Source: Treponema sp.
GTDB taxonomy: Bacteria; Spirochaetota; Spirochaetia; Treponematales; Treponemataceae
Assembly (NCBI GenBank): GCA_017395545.1
Contig: JAFPUF010000005.1
Location: 1 to 42,667 of the forward strand
DNA length: 42,667 nucleotides
Direction of reading: 5' to 3'
Shown: one piece after another, positions 8,166-17,765 of the stretch
How the letters are laid out: each line of letters starts with the position of its first letter
How positions within the stretch are numbered: position 1 is the stretch's first letter
Made by a program: the position numbers and the translations under genes
The notes under the pieces: generated by a model
Seen by the model: only the letters and a program-made list of their open reading frames with translations
Told to the model about the DNA's origin: nothing
The model's database searches: none

Positions 8166-9002
8166 TTAAGCCGCCAAACCGCTCATCCGGCGTTCGAGGT
8201 GTTCTTCTGCCTGATGAAGTTTAAGACACGCCCACTGCTTTGTTTTGCCGAATTTCGGGCCAAGCTCAGCAAAATTGTATTTTTTCCCCGTATTGTCAAG
8301 GTCGTAGTAGAGGGCGAGAAGATCCTGCTCAACGGGCGGGAGTTTTCGGAGTTCCCGGAACATCTGAGACTTCATGCACTCGTTTATGGCGTAGTCTTCT
8401 GGAGAAACTGCATCTTCGTCTGAAAGAAGTGAATGAAGACTTGAACCGTCCGACTCTTCGATTAAAGCGTCAAGGCTCTGGTGAGTAAGGTTTTCTTCGA
8501 GAAGGCCTTCGACTTCCTTTACAGAAATATTAAGTTCAGCGGCAGCCGACTGAAGTTTTTCCTGCATTGTGAGAGACTCTCCGCAGTTCTGTGAAAGGAA
8601 TTTCTTTACTTTGATTGTGTTGCGCTGAGCCTTGTCAGTCTGTCCAATTCTGTAACCGCAGCGGTTGAGTGCTTTGAGAACTGCATTTCTGACATCCCAG
8701 TGAGCAAAAGTAATGAACCTGACATTCTTCGTGACATCAAATTTTCTGAGCGTGTCTTCGTAGCCGAACATTCCTTCAACCACGAGTTCGTCCCACTCAA
8801 GCCCGTGTCCCCTGTAAGGCTTGACTTCGCTGATGACAAAGCGGAGGTTTGCCAGAAAAAGCCGGTACTTTGCCTTTGTGTCGCCGTTTTTTGCCCGGAT
8901 GATGAGCTCTTTTTCTTCGGCGATAGTAAGTGGTGAAGCAGACGCCATACACAGGGCGCTGATTCCCTCGTAAAGAGATGATGAGAAGTTTATTTTTTCC
9001 AT
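8166..9002 (-). CDS. Sigma-70 family RNA polymerase sigma factor
   Basis: This 278-residue protein directs RNA polymerase to a promoter subset. Region 2 covers roughly residues 35-120 (AKYRLFLANLRFVISEVKPY, ELVVEGMFGYEDTLRKFD, VRFITFAHWDVRNAVLKAL). A region-3-like segment follows (LTMQEKLQSAAAELNISVKE), and region 4 is C-terminal (LRKLPPVEQDLLALYY, FAELGPKFGKTKQWACLKLH). There is no region 1.1, so it is an alternative rather than the primary sigma factor. It is too long and carries too much of region 3 for an ECF factor. The RBS AAAGGGAGAA precedes the ATG. No anti-sigma factor is adjacent. P83/100 follows on the same strand. Its target genes cannot be told from this window. Confidence 0.85.
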   Translation of the reverse strand: MEKINFSSSLYEGISALCMASASPLTIAEEKELIIRAKNGDTKAKYRLFLANLRFVISEVKPYRGHGLEWDELVVEGMFGYEDTLRKFDVTKNVRFITFAHWDVRNAVLKALNRCGYRIGQTDKAQRNTIKVKKFLSQNCGESLTMQEKLQSAAAELNISVKEVEGLLEENLTHQSLDALIEESDGSSLHSLLSDEDAVSPEDYAINECMKSQMFRELRKLPPVEQDLLALYYDLDNTGKKYNFAELGPKFGKTKQWACLKLHQAEEHLERRMSGLAA

Positions 9003-9208
9003 TGATTTCTCCCTTTAGCACCATTCGCGCACCCCAATGGCACGCACCGCTGTGCAAGCAGGATCAAATCCCGCGGTAAAATTTGGTGATAAAAAGATGT
9101 GGGTTAGAAGATGATAACAGTGATTTTATTCATAATTTTAATGTGCACTAACATATACCAGAAAATCGCAAAAAGTTTCCTATTTTTTTCAAAATTTCGG
9201 AAGAATTT
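9003..9208. other. Leader region upstream of the sigma factor gene, no gene seen
   Basis: This 206-base gap between two minus-strand genes contains the sigma factor leader. The first 60 bases next to the ATG are G/C-rich with short inverted repeats (CCATT with AATGG; GCAC with GTGC), so the leader may fold. The rest is A+T-rich. No convincing -35/-10 pair or coding frame was found. Confidence 0.4.
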
Positions 9209-10786
9209 TTACGGTGCCGTAAGTCTCTGACTGAAAACCTTCCTGAAAACGATGTTCTTTTCCCTGCACCACTCGCTGTAGGCTTTCTGCGCTTCTCCGT
9301 AAATATTCGAGTTATGAGGACCGAACGCCTGCCTTATCATAAATCCCGGCGTCACTTCGATACAGATTTTGTACTGTTTTTTGTACATCGCATAAACGAT
9401 TGTTGCCCGCCTCTCATTGACCGCATTTTTGTAGCCCCAGCCGACACAGTTACTCATCTCGCTTCCGATTGTCTTGAGGGTGTCCGAATCCTTCGCGACA
9501 TAAAAACACCATCTGTCCTCGTCAGGGACTTTCTCCCTTTTGCCAGTCGCGGAATTCATTTTATATTCTTCCCCGCACTTATATTCCAGATCCAGGAATT
9601 TCTGCTCAAGCGGGAAAACCACGTTCCTGTCCACGGCTTCATCTTTACCTGCGATGATTCCCTCATTCTGGAGTTCCCTGTTCCGCCTCAGAAGAAAATC
9701 ATGGGTGTAGTCATTGACTCCTTCCCGTAAAATTTCGTGCTTTTCCCGCTCAGAAAGATGAGGTGCACACGGCGGGTACATATTGAAGGCATCGTTCACG
9801 ATTCCAGAATGTCCGTAAATGACAAAATCTGAGTTATTCCGCTTCTGCTGGTGAAATTTCACCGTCCTTTCTATTGAATTCCACACAGTCTTCTGATTCG
9901 CAATCTGGAGCATATCCTGAACAAAAAGACGGATGGTCTCACGCATTCCATAGGCAATGTCACCGCCTGCAAAAGAAATATTGAAAGAATTGAAGAATTT
10001 GTAAAAATCTTTTGTGGCGCTTTTCTGAAGAAGGTTCGGGTCTGAAAAGCCAAGATCCTTCATCGCCGCATAGGCCACCATTCCCTCCGGGAACTTCTGA
10101 TAAAGCTTTCTGACAGTTTTTGTCGGTTTTACGCCCATACTTGAGAACATCTCGTTCTCAGCGGTCGGAGTGTCACCAGACGAAAGAAAGGTAAAATCCG
10201 CATCATAAGGATTGAGCCCCCAGTGGTGCGAAATTCTGTAAAAATTCACGTTGAAGGGGCTGAGCATATACCCGAGAATCAGCGGGAACCCCGAAAGCGA
10301 AGAAGTAACCGTAGGCTTATAGCCGAAGCGGTTTTTGACAGTTTCAGAAAGTTCATCGACAATCTGAAGGGATACTTCCCTGCAAAGGATTCCCGCAATT
10401 TCATCATCCCTCGAGACTGCATTTTCTCCGTGGAAAATTTTTTTCTGCTCCAGGTTTATCGAAAAATCTGTATTTACAAGCTGACGTCTGTTTGTCGCAA
10501 CCTTCTGCGATTTGACACGAACAAAATAAGTTTCTGCCCTTCTGACAACATCGTAACCGTAATGAAAAACAGAATAGTCATGCATAAAAGGCGGAAAATA
10601 GATTTTTCCGCAGAGAGACATGACTTTATTTGTAGAAATTCCGAGGATTTTCTCCCACTGCTTGTGCCGCCGGCAATAAACAAGTTTTTTCTTCAGATCA
10701 AGAATCGTAGGGAAAACAGAAAGAGGCTCACCTTCCGTAGGCGTATAGGAATTATTCCTGGAGTCAAAAGACCAGAACCGGTTCAT
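9209..10786 (-). CDS. PcfJ-like protein of unknown function
   Basis: The protein has 525 residues. Its C-terminal third has the PcfJ-like signature: EMSNCVGWGYKNAVNERRAT, then VYAMYKKQYKICIEV and IRQAFGPHNSNIYGEAQKAY. This matches the pattern of a conserved Cys followed by a short beta sheet and a Q..G..N motif. PcfJ was named from a conjugative plasmid, and relatives occur on mobile elements and in chromosomes; the biochemical role is unknown. The N-terminal part is not recognised. The gene stands alone between the sigma factor and the divergent HD-GYP sensor. A TATACT box ends 7 bases before the ATG, with no RBS. Confidence 0.6.
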   Translation of the reverse strand: MNRFWSFDSRNNSYTPTEGEPLSVFPTILDLKKKLVYCRRHKQWEKILGISTNKVMSLCGKIYFPPFMHDYSVFHYGYDVVRRAETYFVRVKSQKVATNRRQLVNTDFSINLEQKKIFHGENAVSRDDEIAGILCREVSLQIVDELSETVKNRFGYKPTVTSSLSGFPLILGYMLSPFNVNFYRISHHWGLNPYDADFTFLSSGDTPTAENEMFSSMGVKPTKTVRKLYQKFPEGMVAYAAMKDLGFSDPNLLQKSATKDFYKFFNSFNISFAGGDIAYGMRETIRLFVQDMLQIANQKTVWNSIERTVKFHQQKRNNSDFVIYGHSGIVNDAFNMYPPCAPHLSEREKHEILREGVNDYTHDFLLRRNRELQNEGIIAGKDEAVDRNVVFPLEQKFLDLEYKCGEEYKMNSATGKREKVPDEDRWCFYVAKDSDTLKTIGSEMSNCVGWGYKNAVNERRATIVYAMYKKQYKICIEVTPGFMIRQAFGPHNSNIYGEAQKAYSEWCREKNIVFRKVFSQRLTAP

Positions 10787-10793
10787 AAAGAAA

Positions 10794-10799
10794 AGTATA
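10794..10799 (-). promoter_or_regulatory. -10 box of the PcfJ-like gene, leaderless-type spacing
   Basis: TATACT on the minus strand, separated by TTTCTTT (7 bases) from the ATG at 10784-10786. The pyrimidine-rich spacer cannot act as an RBS. Confidence 0.5.
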
Positions 10800-10825
10800 G
10801 TGCGTTTTTTCTAAAAGTAAATTTT

Positions 10826-10854
10826 TTGACGGATTTCATTATGTCTGATATACT
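10826..10854 (+). promoter_or_regulatory. Sigma-70 type promoter of the HD-GYP sensor
   Basis: TTGACG (10826-10831), a 17-base spacer and TATACT (10849-10854), with TG upstream of the -10 (TGATATACT). Transcription should start near 10861, leaving only about 8 bases before the ATG at 10869. This is the best core promoter in the window. Confidence 0.75.
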
Positions 10855-10868
10855 TTAAAGATAATTTT

Positions 10869-13826
10869 ATGAAAAAGCCATTTTTTTTAATTTCAGCATT
10901 TCTGATTTCTCTTCAGACTTTCGCACAGGTTACCATAAAACCTGAAGTTGACCCGTCTTTCGCCGATAACTATGTCTCGAAATTCTGGACGACAGAGGAC
11001 GGTCTTCCCGGAATGACAGTAAACGAAATTATCCAGGACAGAAAGGGCTACATTTATGCGGCCACTTATGACGGAGTTGTCCGTTACGACGGAGTTGAAT
11101 TCACTGTTTTCAGCCGCACTTTCAACGAAAAATATGATTTTGCTTCCGCTCACGCCCTCATTCTTGATTCTCGTGACAATATCTGGATCGGTCACAACGA
11201 TGAGGGAGTCTCATGCATTAAGCCTGACGGTGAAATCATAAAATTTACAAAAGAAAACGGTCTCGTAAACAATAAAGTCAATTCCATCTGTGAAGACAAA
11301 AACGGAAATGTCTGGCTCGGAACTGCTATCGGCCTCTGTTACATCAACCCGCAGTTTGAGGCGGTCATCCCGGATTTTTTAAAAAGCACTGGAAAAGACT
11401 ACACCGTAATCACATCAATCACCTGTGACAGCAGGGGCAGAATATGGGTCGCGACGGGACACGAAGACAATCTTTTCGTAATCAACCCGGAACAGACTAA
11501 AATTGAACGCTACTCAGAACTAAAAAGTCTCACGGATTCAGAAATTTTTAACGTCTCCGAAGACAAGGAAGGCGCCCTCTGGTTCTGCACCGGAAAAAAC
11601 TGCGCAATCCGCCTCAAAGACGGAGAAAAGACAATTTTTGATGTATCACATGACCACAAATCAAACACTCAGGTTTCAAAGGTTCTTGAAGATTCTCAGA
11701 AAAACCTCTGGTTTGCGACCCAGGCAGGAGTTACGGTTCTCCACAACGGAAAAATATCCTACATCGACAAGCGGAACGGTCTCAACGACGACGGTGTCAC
11801 CGACCTGCTCGAAGACCGGGAAGGAAACATCTGGCTTGCCATGAACCGTGGCGGCCTTCAGAAACTCACGCTGAGCAAATTCCATACAATCAGCATGAAC
11901 ATCACCGTCAACGCAATCTGCACCGACAATTCCCGCGGAGTAGTCTGGCTTGCCACTGATGACGGCGTTTACTGCTGGAAAGACGATCAGTTCCTCCAGA
12001 ACGACCTGACCCGGCTCACCAAAGGCACAAGAATCCGGCATGTTGCGATGACCTGGAACAGGGAAGTTCTTGTCACAGGTTTCTCTTATGACATACCGCA
12101 AATCTCCCTCCTTGAAGACGGAACCATCAAAAAATACTCGGTCTCCGACGGAATCGCAGGCTTCAAGGGAAGAGTCTCAATCAGAACTTCGTCTGGTGAC
12201 TGCTATGTCGGAACCGCAATGGGACTGAGCATAATCCACAAAAATGGTGAAATCACAACCCTCACAAAAGAAGACGGTCTTGAAAACGACTACATAATGT
12301 GGCTCTACGAAGATTTCAAAAAACAGGTATGGGTCGGAACGAACGGTGGCGGCATCTTCATCTTAAAGGACGAAAAAATCCTTAAACGCTACACGACTGA
12401 GAACGGGCTTTCAGGAAACGTAATCTTCAAAATCTTAAATATCAATGACAATATCTGGATTGGAACCGGAACGGGTCTTTCGAAATATGACGAAAAGACA
12501 GATACCTTCTCTTCCGTAAATTCAAAAAACGGTCTCGGAACTGACAGCGTTTTCCAGATTCTCGTTGACAGGAACGGCACGGCCTGGATTACCACAAACA
12601 AAGGCGTTCTCTCAGTGCCGATGAGCGAACTTGAAGAAGTAATCACCGGCAAAAGAGCAAAATTCTCTGTCCAGGTCTACGGAAAATCTGAAGGACTCTC
12701 GACAAGCGGCGTCACGTCTACTTCATTCTCCCACAAAGATTTAATGGGCCGAATCTATTTCACTCTTGTTGACGGCTTTGCAATTTATGACCCGAACGCA
12801 CTTTACAAAAACCAGCTTCCGCCGAACATCGAAATCCAGCAGTTCGCAATCGACAACGAAATTTTTGACTATCACGGACAGAAAATCGTAATTCCGCCTT
12901 CTGCAAAGCGACTTTCCATAAAATACACAGGTTTGAGCTTCGTCGCTCCTGATAAAGTCAGGTTCAGCCAGCGCCTCACGGGCTTCGACAAAAATTACTC
13001 TGAATGGGATTACCTGCGTCTCGCCTCTTACACAAACTTAAAGCCCGGAAAATACGAATTCCGTGTAATCGCCCAGAATAACGACGGAGTCCAGAGCAAA
13101 CCTTCTGAACCGCTTTACATCATAAAAAATCCTTACATATGGCAGACAATCTGGTTCTGGCCGGTGGTCATTCTTATTGTAATTCTGATTACTGCCCAGT
13201 CAGTTTATATGAAATTCCGTTCACTTAAACTGAAGGCAAAAAAGAATCAGGAATTCACAAGCGCAATCATCGACGCATTCGCAAACTGCATCGACGGCAA
13301 GGACGAATACACGAACGGCCATGCGCACCGGGTTGCGAAATACACAAGAATGCTGGCGGAACAGCTCGGCGAATCAAAGGAAATCGTCACGAAATTCTAC
13401 AATATCGCGCTTCTGCACGACATCGGAAAAATCGCAGTCCCGGACGAAATCTTAAAAAAGCCGGCAAAACTCACTGACGAAGAATTCGCAATCATGAAAA
13501 GCCACGCCCAGAAAGGCTACGAAATCTTAAAGGATGTAAAGATTCAGGAAGACCTTGCGCAGGGAGCAAGATTCCATCACGAACGCTTTGACGGAAAAGG
13601 CTATCCGTCAGGACTTTCAGGCTATTCAATTCCGTGGGTAGCAAGAATCATCGCCGTAGCAGACACTTTCGACGCGATGAGCTCTACCCGCCCCTACCGA
13701 AAGAAACTTCCCTTAGATTTTATCGTCGGAGAAATCAAACGCTGCTCAGGAACTCAGTTCGACCCTCAGGTCGTCGAAGCATTCCTTGCGCTGAATGAAG
13801 CGGGAAAATTCTCAGATTTGAATTAA
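10869..13826 (+). CDS. Membrane sensor with periplasmic beta-propeller, Y_Y_Y domain and HD-GYP output
   Basis: The 985-residue protein is built like a hybrid-sensor input joined to a cyclic-di-GMP phosphodiesterase. A signal peptide (about 1-19) is followed by many two-component propeller repeats, such as GYIYAATYDGVVRYDG, DNIWIGHNDEGVSC and GNVWLGTAIGLCY. A Y_Y_Y-type domain follows (about 690-755, SQRLTGFDKNYSEW and LKPGKYEFRVIAQNNDG). One membrane helix lies at about 760-785 (WFWPVVILIVILITAQ). The HD-GYP domain has ALLHDIGKIAVPDEIL and HHERFDGKGYPSGL, plus DTFDAMSSTRPYR, so the metal-binding and signature residues look intact. It probably degrades c-di-GMP in response to a periplasmic ligand, perhaps a carbohydrate as for similar Bacteroides sensors. 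Its stop overlaps the stop of the convergent AAA gene. Confidence 0.9.
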   Translation: MKKPFFLISAFLISLQTFAQVTIKPEVDPSFADNYVSKFWTTEDGLPGMTVNEIIQDRKGYIYAATYDGVVRYDGVEFTVFSRTFNEKYDFASAHALILDSRDNIWIGHNDEGVSCIKPDGEIIKFTKENGLVNNKVNSICEDKNGNVWLGTAIGLCYINPQFEAVIPDFLKSTGKDYTVITSITCDSRGRIWVATGHEDNLFVINPEQTKIERYSELKSLTDSEIFNVSEDKEGALWFCTGKNCAIRLKDGEKTIFDVSHDHKSNTQVSKVLEDSQKNLWFATQAGVTVLHNGKISYIDKRNGLNDDGVTDLLEDREGNIWLAMNRGGLQKLTLSKFHTISMNITVNAICTDNSRGVVWLATDDGVYCWKDDQFLQNDLTRLTKGTRIRHVAMTWNREVLVTGFSYDIPQISLLEDGTIKKYSVSDGIAGFKGRVSIRTSSGDCYVGTAMGLSIIHKNGEITTLTKEDGLENDYIMWLYEDFKKQVWVGTNGGGIFILKDEKILKRYTTENGLSGNVIFKILNINDNIWIGTGTGLSKYDEKTDTFSSVNSKNGLGTDSVFQILVDRNGTAWITTNKGVLSVPMSELEEVITGKRAKFSVQVYGKSEGLSTSGVTSTSFSHKDLMGRIYFTLVDGFAIYDPNALYKNQLPPNIEIQQFAIDNEIFDYHGQKIVIPPSAKRLSIKYTGLSFVAPDKVRFSQRLTGFDKNYSEWDYLRLASYTNLKPGKYEFRVIAQNNDGVQSKPSEPLYIIKNPYIWQTIWFWPVVILIVILITAQSVYMKFRSLKLKAKKNQEFTSAIIDAFANCIDGKDEYTNGHAHRVAKYTRMLAEQLGESKEIVTKFYNIALLHDIGKIAVPDEILKKPAKLTDEEFAIMKSHAQKGYEILKDVKIQEDLAQGARFHHERFDGKGYPSGLSGYSIPWVARIIAVADTFDAMSSTRPYRKKLPLDFIVGEIKRCSGTQFDPQVVEAFLALNEAGKFSDLN

Positions 13827-15076
13827 AGGTCAAAACCAATTCTGCCGGCCTTTTTATTGTGCTCGAATTTTTCTTTCTGGCAGTAGGTCTCAAGGTCTTT
13901 TACGGCTGTCTTCTTTCCGGAAAGAACCTCATTCATTGTCGCCTTTCGCACAACATTGTCGATTTCGGCGCCCGTAAGCTCGTACCTTGAAGCAAGATGA
14001 TTCGCAGAAGCTTTATCGAGCCACTTGATTTTGCTTTTCCAGATTTTTTCTTTAATCTCGAGATTCGGCTTTTCGAATTTTATTTTGAACAGAAATCGCC
14101 TTTCAAAAGCATCGTCAAAATTTCCGGCAAGGTTCGTCGTCGCAATTACGATACCCTGCTGGTTTTCGATGCAGTCAAGAAGAACAGACTGAATGTGATT
14201 CTCGTCAATTTCGGATCCCTGTGTCGGACGGGCAATTCTGTTTCCGAAGAGAGCGTCGGCCTCGTTAAAAAGAAGAATCGGAATTTCCTGCCCGCGAAGG
14301 CGTGCCTCTTCACAAAAATGCGCATATTTTTCAAAAAGAAGCGAAATATTGCGTTCCGTACCGCCGTGCCAACAGCTTATCGTAGAGCCGATGTCAACAT
14401 GAAAAATCGGCCGCCCTGTTTTTTTCGCAATCTGAAGGACCGTCTCAGTCTTTCCGGTGCCGCTCTCCCCGTAAAGCATTATGCACACTCCTTTCGGAAG
14501 TGAGCGTTCAGCAAGACGTGCCTGAATCGCGTCAAACCTGTCTTTCTGAAGATAGTCGCACAGGTTTGAGATATCTTCCCTTATATTCTCCATGTAGAAA
14601 AGTTCTTTCTCGACAATCTGGTCAGGATATTTCAGCTCTTTTTCACGGGCTGAAAGTCCCTCTGCAAGAAGATGAGAATCATTTTTAACGACGGCTTTCA
14701 CAACACCTTCGGAGACACGGTAAAATTTTGATTTTGAAAGCGGATCATCGATGGAATCAGAAACGATGAATCCTTTTTTTTCGAGAGATGCAAATTCTTC
14801 CTGAAATTCAAGAAGACGGAGAGGTGTCGCCTGTGCATCGCTCGCCAGAATCGAAATGCTTACAGGCCGTTCGTTGCAGTCAAAATAATTAACGAAAAGG
14901 TAGACAAAAAGAGCGGCTTCTGAGTCATCCGGAAGAGAGAAAAAAGATTTTACATGCCTGAACGCTATGTCAAAATTAGGAGTGTGGCTGACAGTAAAAG
15001 CGTATTTTTTAAGATGATTATAGACCGTAAGCATAGAGTCCATAATCCTGTTCATTCGTCCGTAAATATCTGGCAT
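13823..15076 (-). CDS. AAA-family ATPase with an altered Walker B
   Basis: The protein has 417 residues. A poorly recognised N-terminal region (about 1-170), possibly with winged-helix elements, precedes one AAA module. The module has Walker A MLYGESGTGKTE, Walker B ILLFNEADALFGNR, sensor 1 IVIATTNL and an arginine-finger-like segment DDAFERRFLFK. The usual Walker B Asp is Asn here (FNEAD). The gene starts 4 bases after the stop of the ankyrin gene, so the two probably form one operon. The second AAA module of the protein at 17766 is similar. The role is likely remodelling or unfolding of a protein partner, but this is inference. The ATG at 15076 has GGAG about 10 bases upstream. Confidence 0.8.
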   Translation of the reverse strand: MPDIYGRMNRIMDSMLTVYNHLKKYAFTVSHTPNFDIAFRHVKSFFSLPDDSEAALFVYLFVNYFDCNERPVSISILASDAQATPLRLLEFQEEFASLEKKGFIVSDSIDDPLSKSKFYRVSEGVVKAVVKNDSHLLAEGLSAREKELKYPDQIVEKELFYMENIREDISNLCDYLQKDRFDAIQARLAERSLPKGVCIMLYGESGTGKTETVLQIAKKTGRPIFHVDIGSTISCWHGGTERNISLLFEKYAHFCEEARLRGQEIPILLFNEADALFGNRIARPTQGSEIDENHIQSVLLDCIENQQGIVIATTNLAGNFDDAFERRFLFKIKFEKPNLEIKEKIWKSKIKWLDKASANHLASRYELTGAEIDNVVRKATMNEVLSGKKTAVKDLETYCQKEKFEHNKKAGRIGFDL

Positions 15077-15080
15077 TTTT

Positions 15081-16214
15081 CTAAAACTCCGCGGGGTGTT
15101 CCCGGTAATAGTCCGGCGTATGGCCAGACGAATCTTTTTCAGAAGCGAGCTTTTTAAAATCCTCGTCCCCGGTCATCCAGTCATAAATCGCAGGATCTGA
15201 ATTTGAGGCAGCATAGTGAAGGACATTCCGTCCGTCCCTGTCGCGCGTGTCCCAGTTTACCCGGTAATACCTCAGCATCCTGATTACGTCCGGATTTCTG
15301 TTCACTTTCGCGGCCATCATCATGATCGTCATCCCGTCCGAGTCTGACAGATTGGAATCATATCCAAATTTAAAGAGTGTTTCAAGAATCTGAGGATTCT
15401 CGTTCACGCAGGCATAGAGAATGTGCTCTTCTTTCATTTTGCGAAGAAAAAGTTCCGCAACATCCGGAGACTTACCGTAACTCAGGACTTTCTCTATGGC
15501 ACTCTCACCAGAATTATCAACAGCCGAAGTCGTAAACGAAGGAAGAATATACCTTGCAACATCGGGACTTCTGTTGAAAGCCGCATAATGCAGAAGATTC
15601 TCGCCTTTGTTCGTTTTTGCCCGGATATTTGCTCCACAATCAACCAGGTAACTCATGACATCAGTCTCGCTGTTCCAGAGACTTGCCGCAAGAAGCGGAG
15701 TGATTCCGTCATCATCGGTCTCTTCGATGTCAAACCCAAGGGAGAGGATATATTTTATAATTTCAGGATTACTGTTGAAAGCCGAAGCCGTCAGAAGAAG
15801 CGTGATTCCGCCGTAACTTTTTGCGTGGATGTCAGCCCCCGAGCGTATGAGCTCTTTCAGAACTTCAGGATTGTCGCTTTCTTTTGCCGCCGCAAGCAGA
15901 GGAGTAGCCTCCCATTCATTTCTGGCCTCAATATCAAGACCTTTATCCAGAAAAAAACGAACAGTCTCGGGATATGAGGAGACAGCCGCAAAGTGAAGAA
16001 GTGTATTTTTGTCAGAATTCTGATAGTTAATATCGAAGCCGTAATCAAAAATATGCTTTACCAGCTCGATATCCGGAGAATTAATCACGACTTTTTCAAG
16101 AAGAATATTCTTTTCGGACTGATTCAGCTTGTCAAACTCTTTTGCAAGAAGATCAAAAAGTTCGATATTTCCGCTTTCAATGGCATAGTCAAATGCATCG
16201 TAAATTTTGCTCAT
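15081..16214 (-). CDS. Ankyrin-repeat protein
   Basis: The protein has 377 residues and is made almost entirely of ankyrin repeats, at least eight. Examples are NTLLHFAAVSSYPETVRFFL, ATPLLAAAKESDNPEVLKEL, ITPLLAASLWNSETDVMSYL, ENLLHYAAFNRSPDVARYIL and RNVLHYAASNSDPAIYDWM. There is no signal peptide or membrane helix, so it is probably cytoplasmic. Ankyrin repeats bind proteins, and the AAA ATPase directly downstream is the obvious candidate partner. A TATAAT box ends 6 bases before the ATG and no RBS is present, so the transcript is probably leaderless. Ankyrin genes are common in treponemes and in host-associated bacteria. Confidence 0.88.
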   Translation of the reverse strand: MSKIYDAFDYAIESGNIELFDLLAKEFDKLNQSEKNILLEKVVINSPDIELVKHIFDYGFDINYQNSDKNTLLHFAAVSSYPETVRFFLDKGLDIEARNEWEATPLLAAAKESDNPEVLKELIRSGADIHAKSYGGITLLLTASAFNSNPEIIKYILSLGFDIEETDDDGITPLLAASLWNSETDVMSYLVDCGANIRAKTNKGENLLHYAAFNRSPDVARYILPSFTTSAVDNSGESAIEKVLSYGKSPDVAELFLRKMKEEHILYACVNENPQILETLFKFGYDSNLSDSDGMTIMMMAAKVNRNPDVIRMLRYYRVNWDTRDRDGRNVLHYAASNSDPAIYDWMTGDEDFKKLASEKDSSGHTPDYYREHPAEF

Positions 16215-16220
16215 ACAGAT

Positions 16221-16226
16221 ATTATA
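16221..16226 (-). promoter_or_regulatory. -10 box of the ankyrin-AAA operon, leaderless-type spacing
   Basis: TATAAT on the minus strand, 6 bases (ATCTGT) from the ATG at 16212-16214. No RBS and no clear -35. Confidence 0.55.
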
Positions 16227-16406
16227 GCGTAAAAACCGAATTTTTCTACACAGGTCTTAAGTTTTCTCAGTTCGCAAGATTTCCGGCAGCCGTAGAATCC
16301 CATGTGACTTTTACAGTTCCGTCATCCGAAGCACCCGGCAACCGCCATTCGTTCTGTTGTCAATTTATTTTTAAAATGGGAATGTCCGCGTTCCGGAAAA
16401 AGCTGA

Positions 16407-17615
16407 TTACAATTCTTCTGTAAAAATATGCCCCATACGGTCGCGTTTTGTTTTTAAATAAAAGGCATCGTATTTCTGGGCAGGGATTTCGATTGGAACC
16501 CGCTCGCACACTTTGAGTCCGAATCCGTCAAGTCCGTAGACCTTTTCGGGATTGTTCGTGAGCAGTCGCAAAGACTTACAGCCCAGGTCACGCAAAATCT
16601 GTGCACCAATCCAGTATTCCCGCAGGTCCGGCTTGAAACCGAGCTTGACATTTGCCTCGACCGTATCCAGCCCTTCTTCCTGAAGTTTATAAGCCTTGAG
16701 TTTATTAATCAGACCGATTCCACGGCCTTCCTGCCGCATGTAAAGAATCACTCCCCTGCCCTCTTCGTTGACACGCTTCATCGCAGCCTGAAGCTGAGGA
16801 CCGCAGTCACAGCGACGGCTTCCAAAAACATCACCAGTCAGACACTCTGAATGAACACGGCACAAGACATTCTCGCCGTCGGTCAAATCTCCCTTTACGA
16901 GAGCAACATGATGCTCGCCCGTGATGTCGTTTATGTAGCCGTAGATGTCGAATTCTCCGTATTCTGTAGGGAGCTTAGCTTTTGCTTCCCGAACAACATG
17001 CTTTTCGTTAACACGAAGGTAATCCTGCAAAGCCTTTATCGTTATGAATTTAAAGCCGAATTTTTTTGCCATTTCCTGGAGTTTTTCTCCACGCATCATG
17101 GTTCCGTCGTCGTCCATAATCTCGCAGCACAAGCCGCACTCTTTGAGACCCGCAATCCTGCACAAATCGACCGTTGCCTCAGTGTGACCATTCCGCACGA
17201 GAACTCCGCCTTTTTTTGCGATAAGCGGAAACATGTGTCCCGGACGGCGGAAATCTGTTGCAACAGAAGAAGGGTCAACGCACTTCAATGCTGTAACTGA
17301 ACGCTCGTAAGCTGAAATTCCTGTTGTTGTGGAAATATGGTCAATCGAAACTGTAAAAGCGGTCTCATGATTGTCGGTATTTTCGGCAACCATTGGATAA
17401 AGGCCGAGCTTAAGCGCAAGCTCCTGGCTCATCGGCATGCAGATAAGGCCTTTGGCGTGACTTGCCATCATGTTTACATTGGCCTGAGTCGCAAATTCTG
17501 CGGCACAAATCATGTCGCCTTCGTTTTCACGGTCCTCGTCGTCTGAGACAAGAATGATTTTTCCAGCCTTTAAATCTGCTACGGCTTCTTCGATTGTATT
17601 ATATTGAAAAGACAT
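16407..17615 (-). CDS. ribBA: Bifunctional DHBP synthase / GTP cyclohydrolase II (RibBA)
   Basis: The protein makes both riboflavin precursors: 3,4-dihydroxy-2-butanone 4-phosphate from ribulose 5-phosphate, and the pyrimidine from GTP. The N-terminal half has [19 protein letters not shown] (from residue 24) and [12 protein letters not shown]. The C-terminal half has the zinc-binding cysteines in [20 protein letters not shown] and [19 protein letters not shown]. Its length of 402 residues is normal. The frame is open further upstream, but the ATG at 17615 follows a GGAG and gives the family's usual N-terminus. No ribD, ribE or ribH is nearby, and no FMN riboswitch was recognised. It stands alone between two AAA ATPase loci. 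Confidence 0.95.
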   Translation of the reverse strand: MSFQYNTIEEAVADLKAGKIILVSDDEDRENEGDMICAAEFATQANVNMMASHAKGLICMPMSQELALKLGLYPMVAENTDNHETAFTVSIDHISTTTGISAYERSVTALKCVDPSSVATDFRRPGHMFPLIAKKGGVLVRNGHTEATVDLCRIAGLKECGLCCEIMDDDGTMMRGEKLQEMAKKFGFKFITIKALQDYLRVNEKHVVREAKAKLPTEYGEFDIYGYINDITGEHHVALVKGDLTDGENVLCRVHSECLTGDVFGSRRCDCGPQLQAAMKRVNEEGRGVILYMRQEGRGIGLINKLKAYKLQEEGLDTVEANVKLGFKPDLREYWIGAQILRDLGCKSLRLLTNNPEKVYGLDGFGLKVCERVPIEIPAQKYDAFYLKTKRDRMGHIFTEEL

Positions 17616-17765
17616 AAAATCTCCGTTTTGAGAAGTTAGGCTATGATAACGAATTCCACGATTTTCTTCAATTCTTAAAAAAAATTTCTTTACCACTATC
17701 CACTTTACTTTTCCACGGTTCACCATATATTCTCTTGTATGACAAATTTCAGAAGGAGAATTGAA

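Noticed and set aside
9120..9208. Sigma-54 type promoter upstream of the sigma factor gene
   Set aside because: A GG and GC pair is present but the spacing is 11 rather than 10 bases and the flanking consensus is poor.
16267..16359. Minus-strand stretch reading WRLPGASDDGTVKVTWDS and a stop, like the tail of a secreted protein
   Set aside because: Only about 30 codons, no family match and the other strand is also open here. It may be another gene shell but cannot be supported alone.
17616..17726. N-terminal extension of RibBA by 37 residues
   Set aside because: The extension is not RibBA-like, and the ATG at 17615 has an RBS at the right distance.
17616..17765. FMN riboswitch or other regulatory RNA ahead of ribBA
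   Set aside because: The space to the divergent gene is short and none of the conserved FMN-element blocks is visible.
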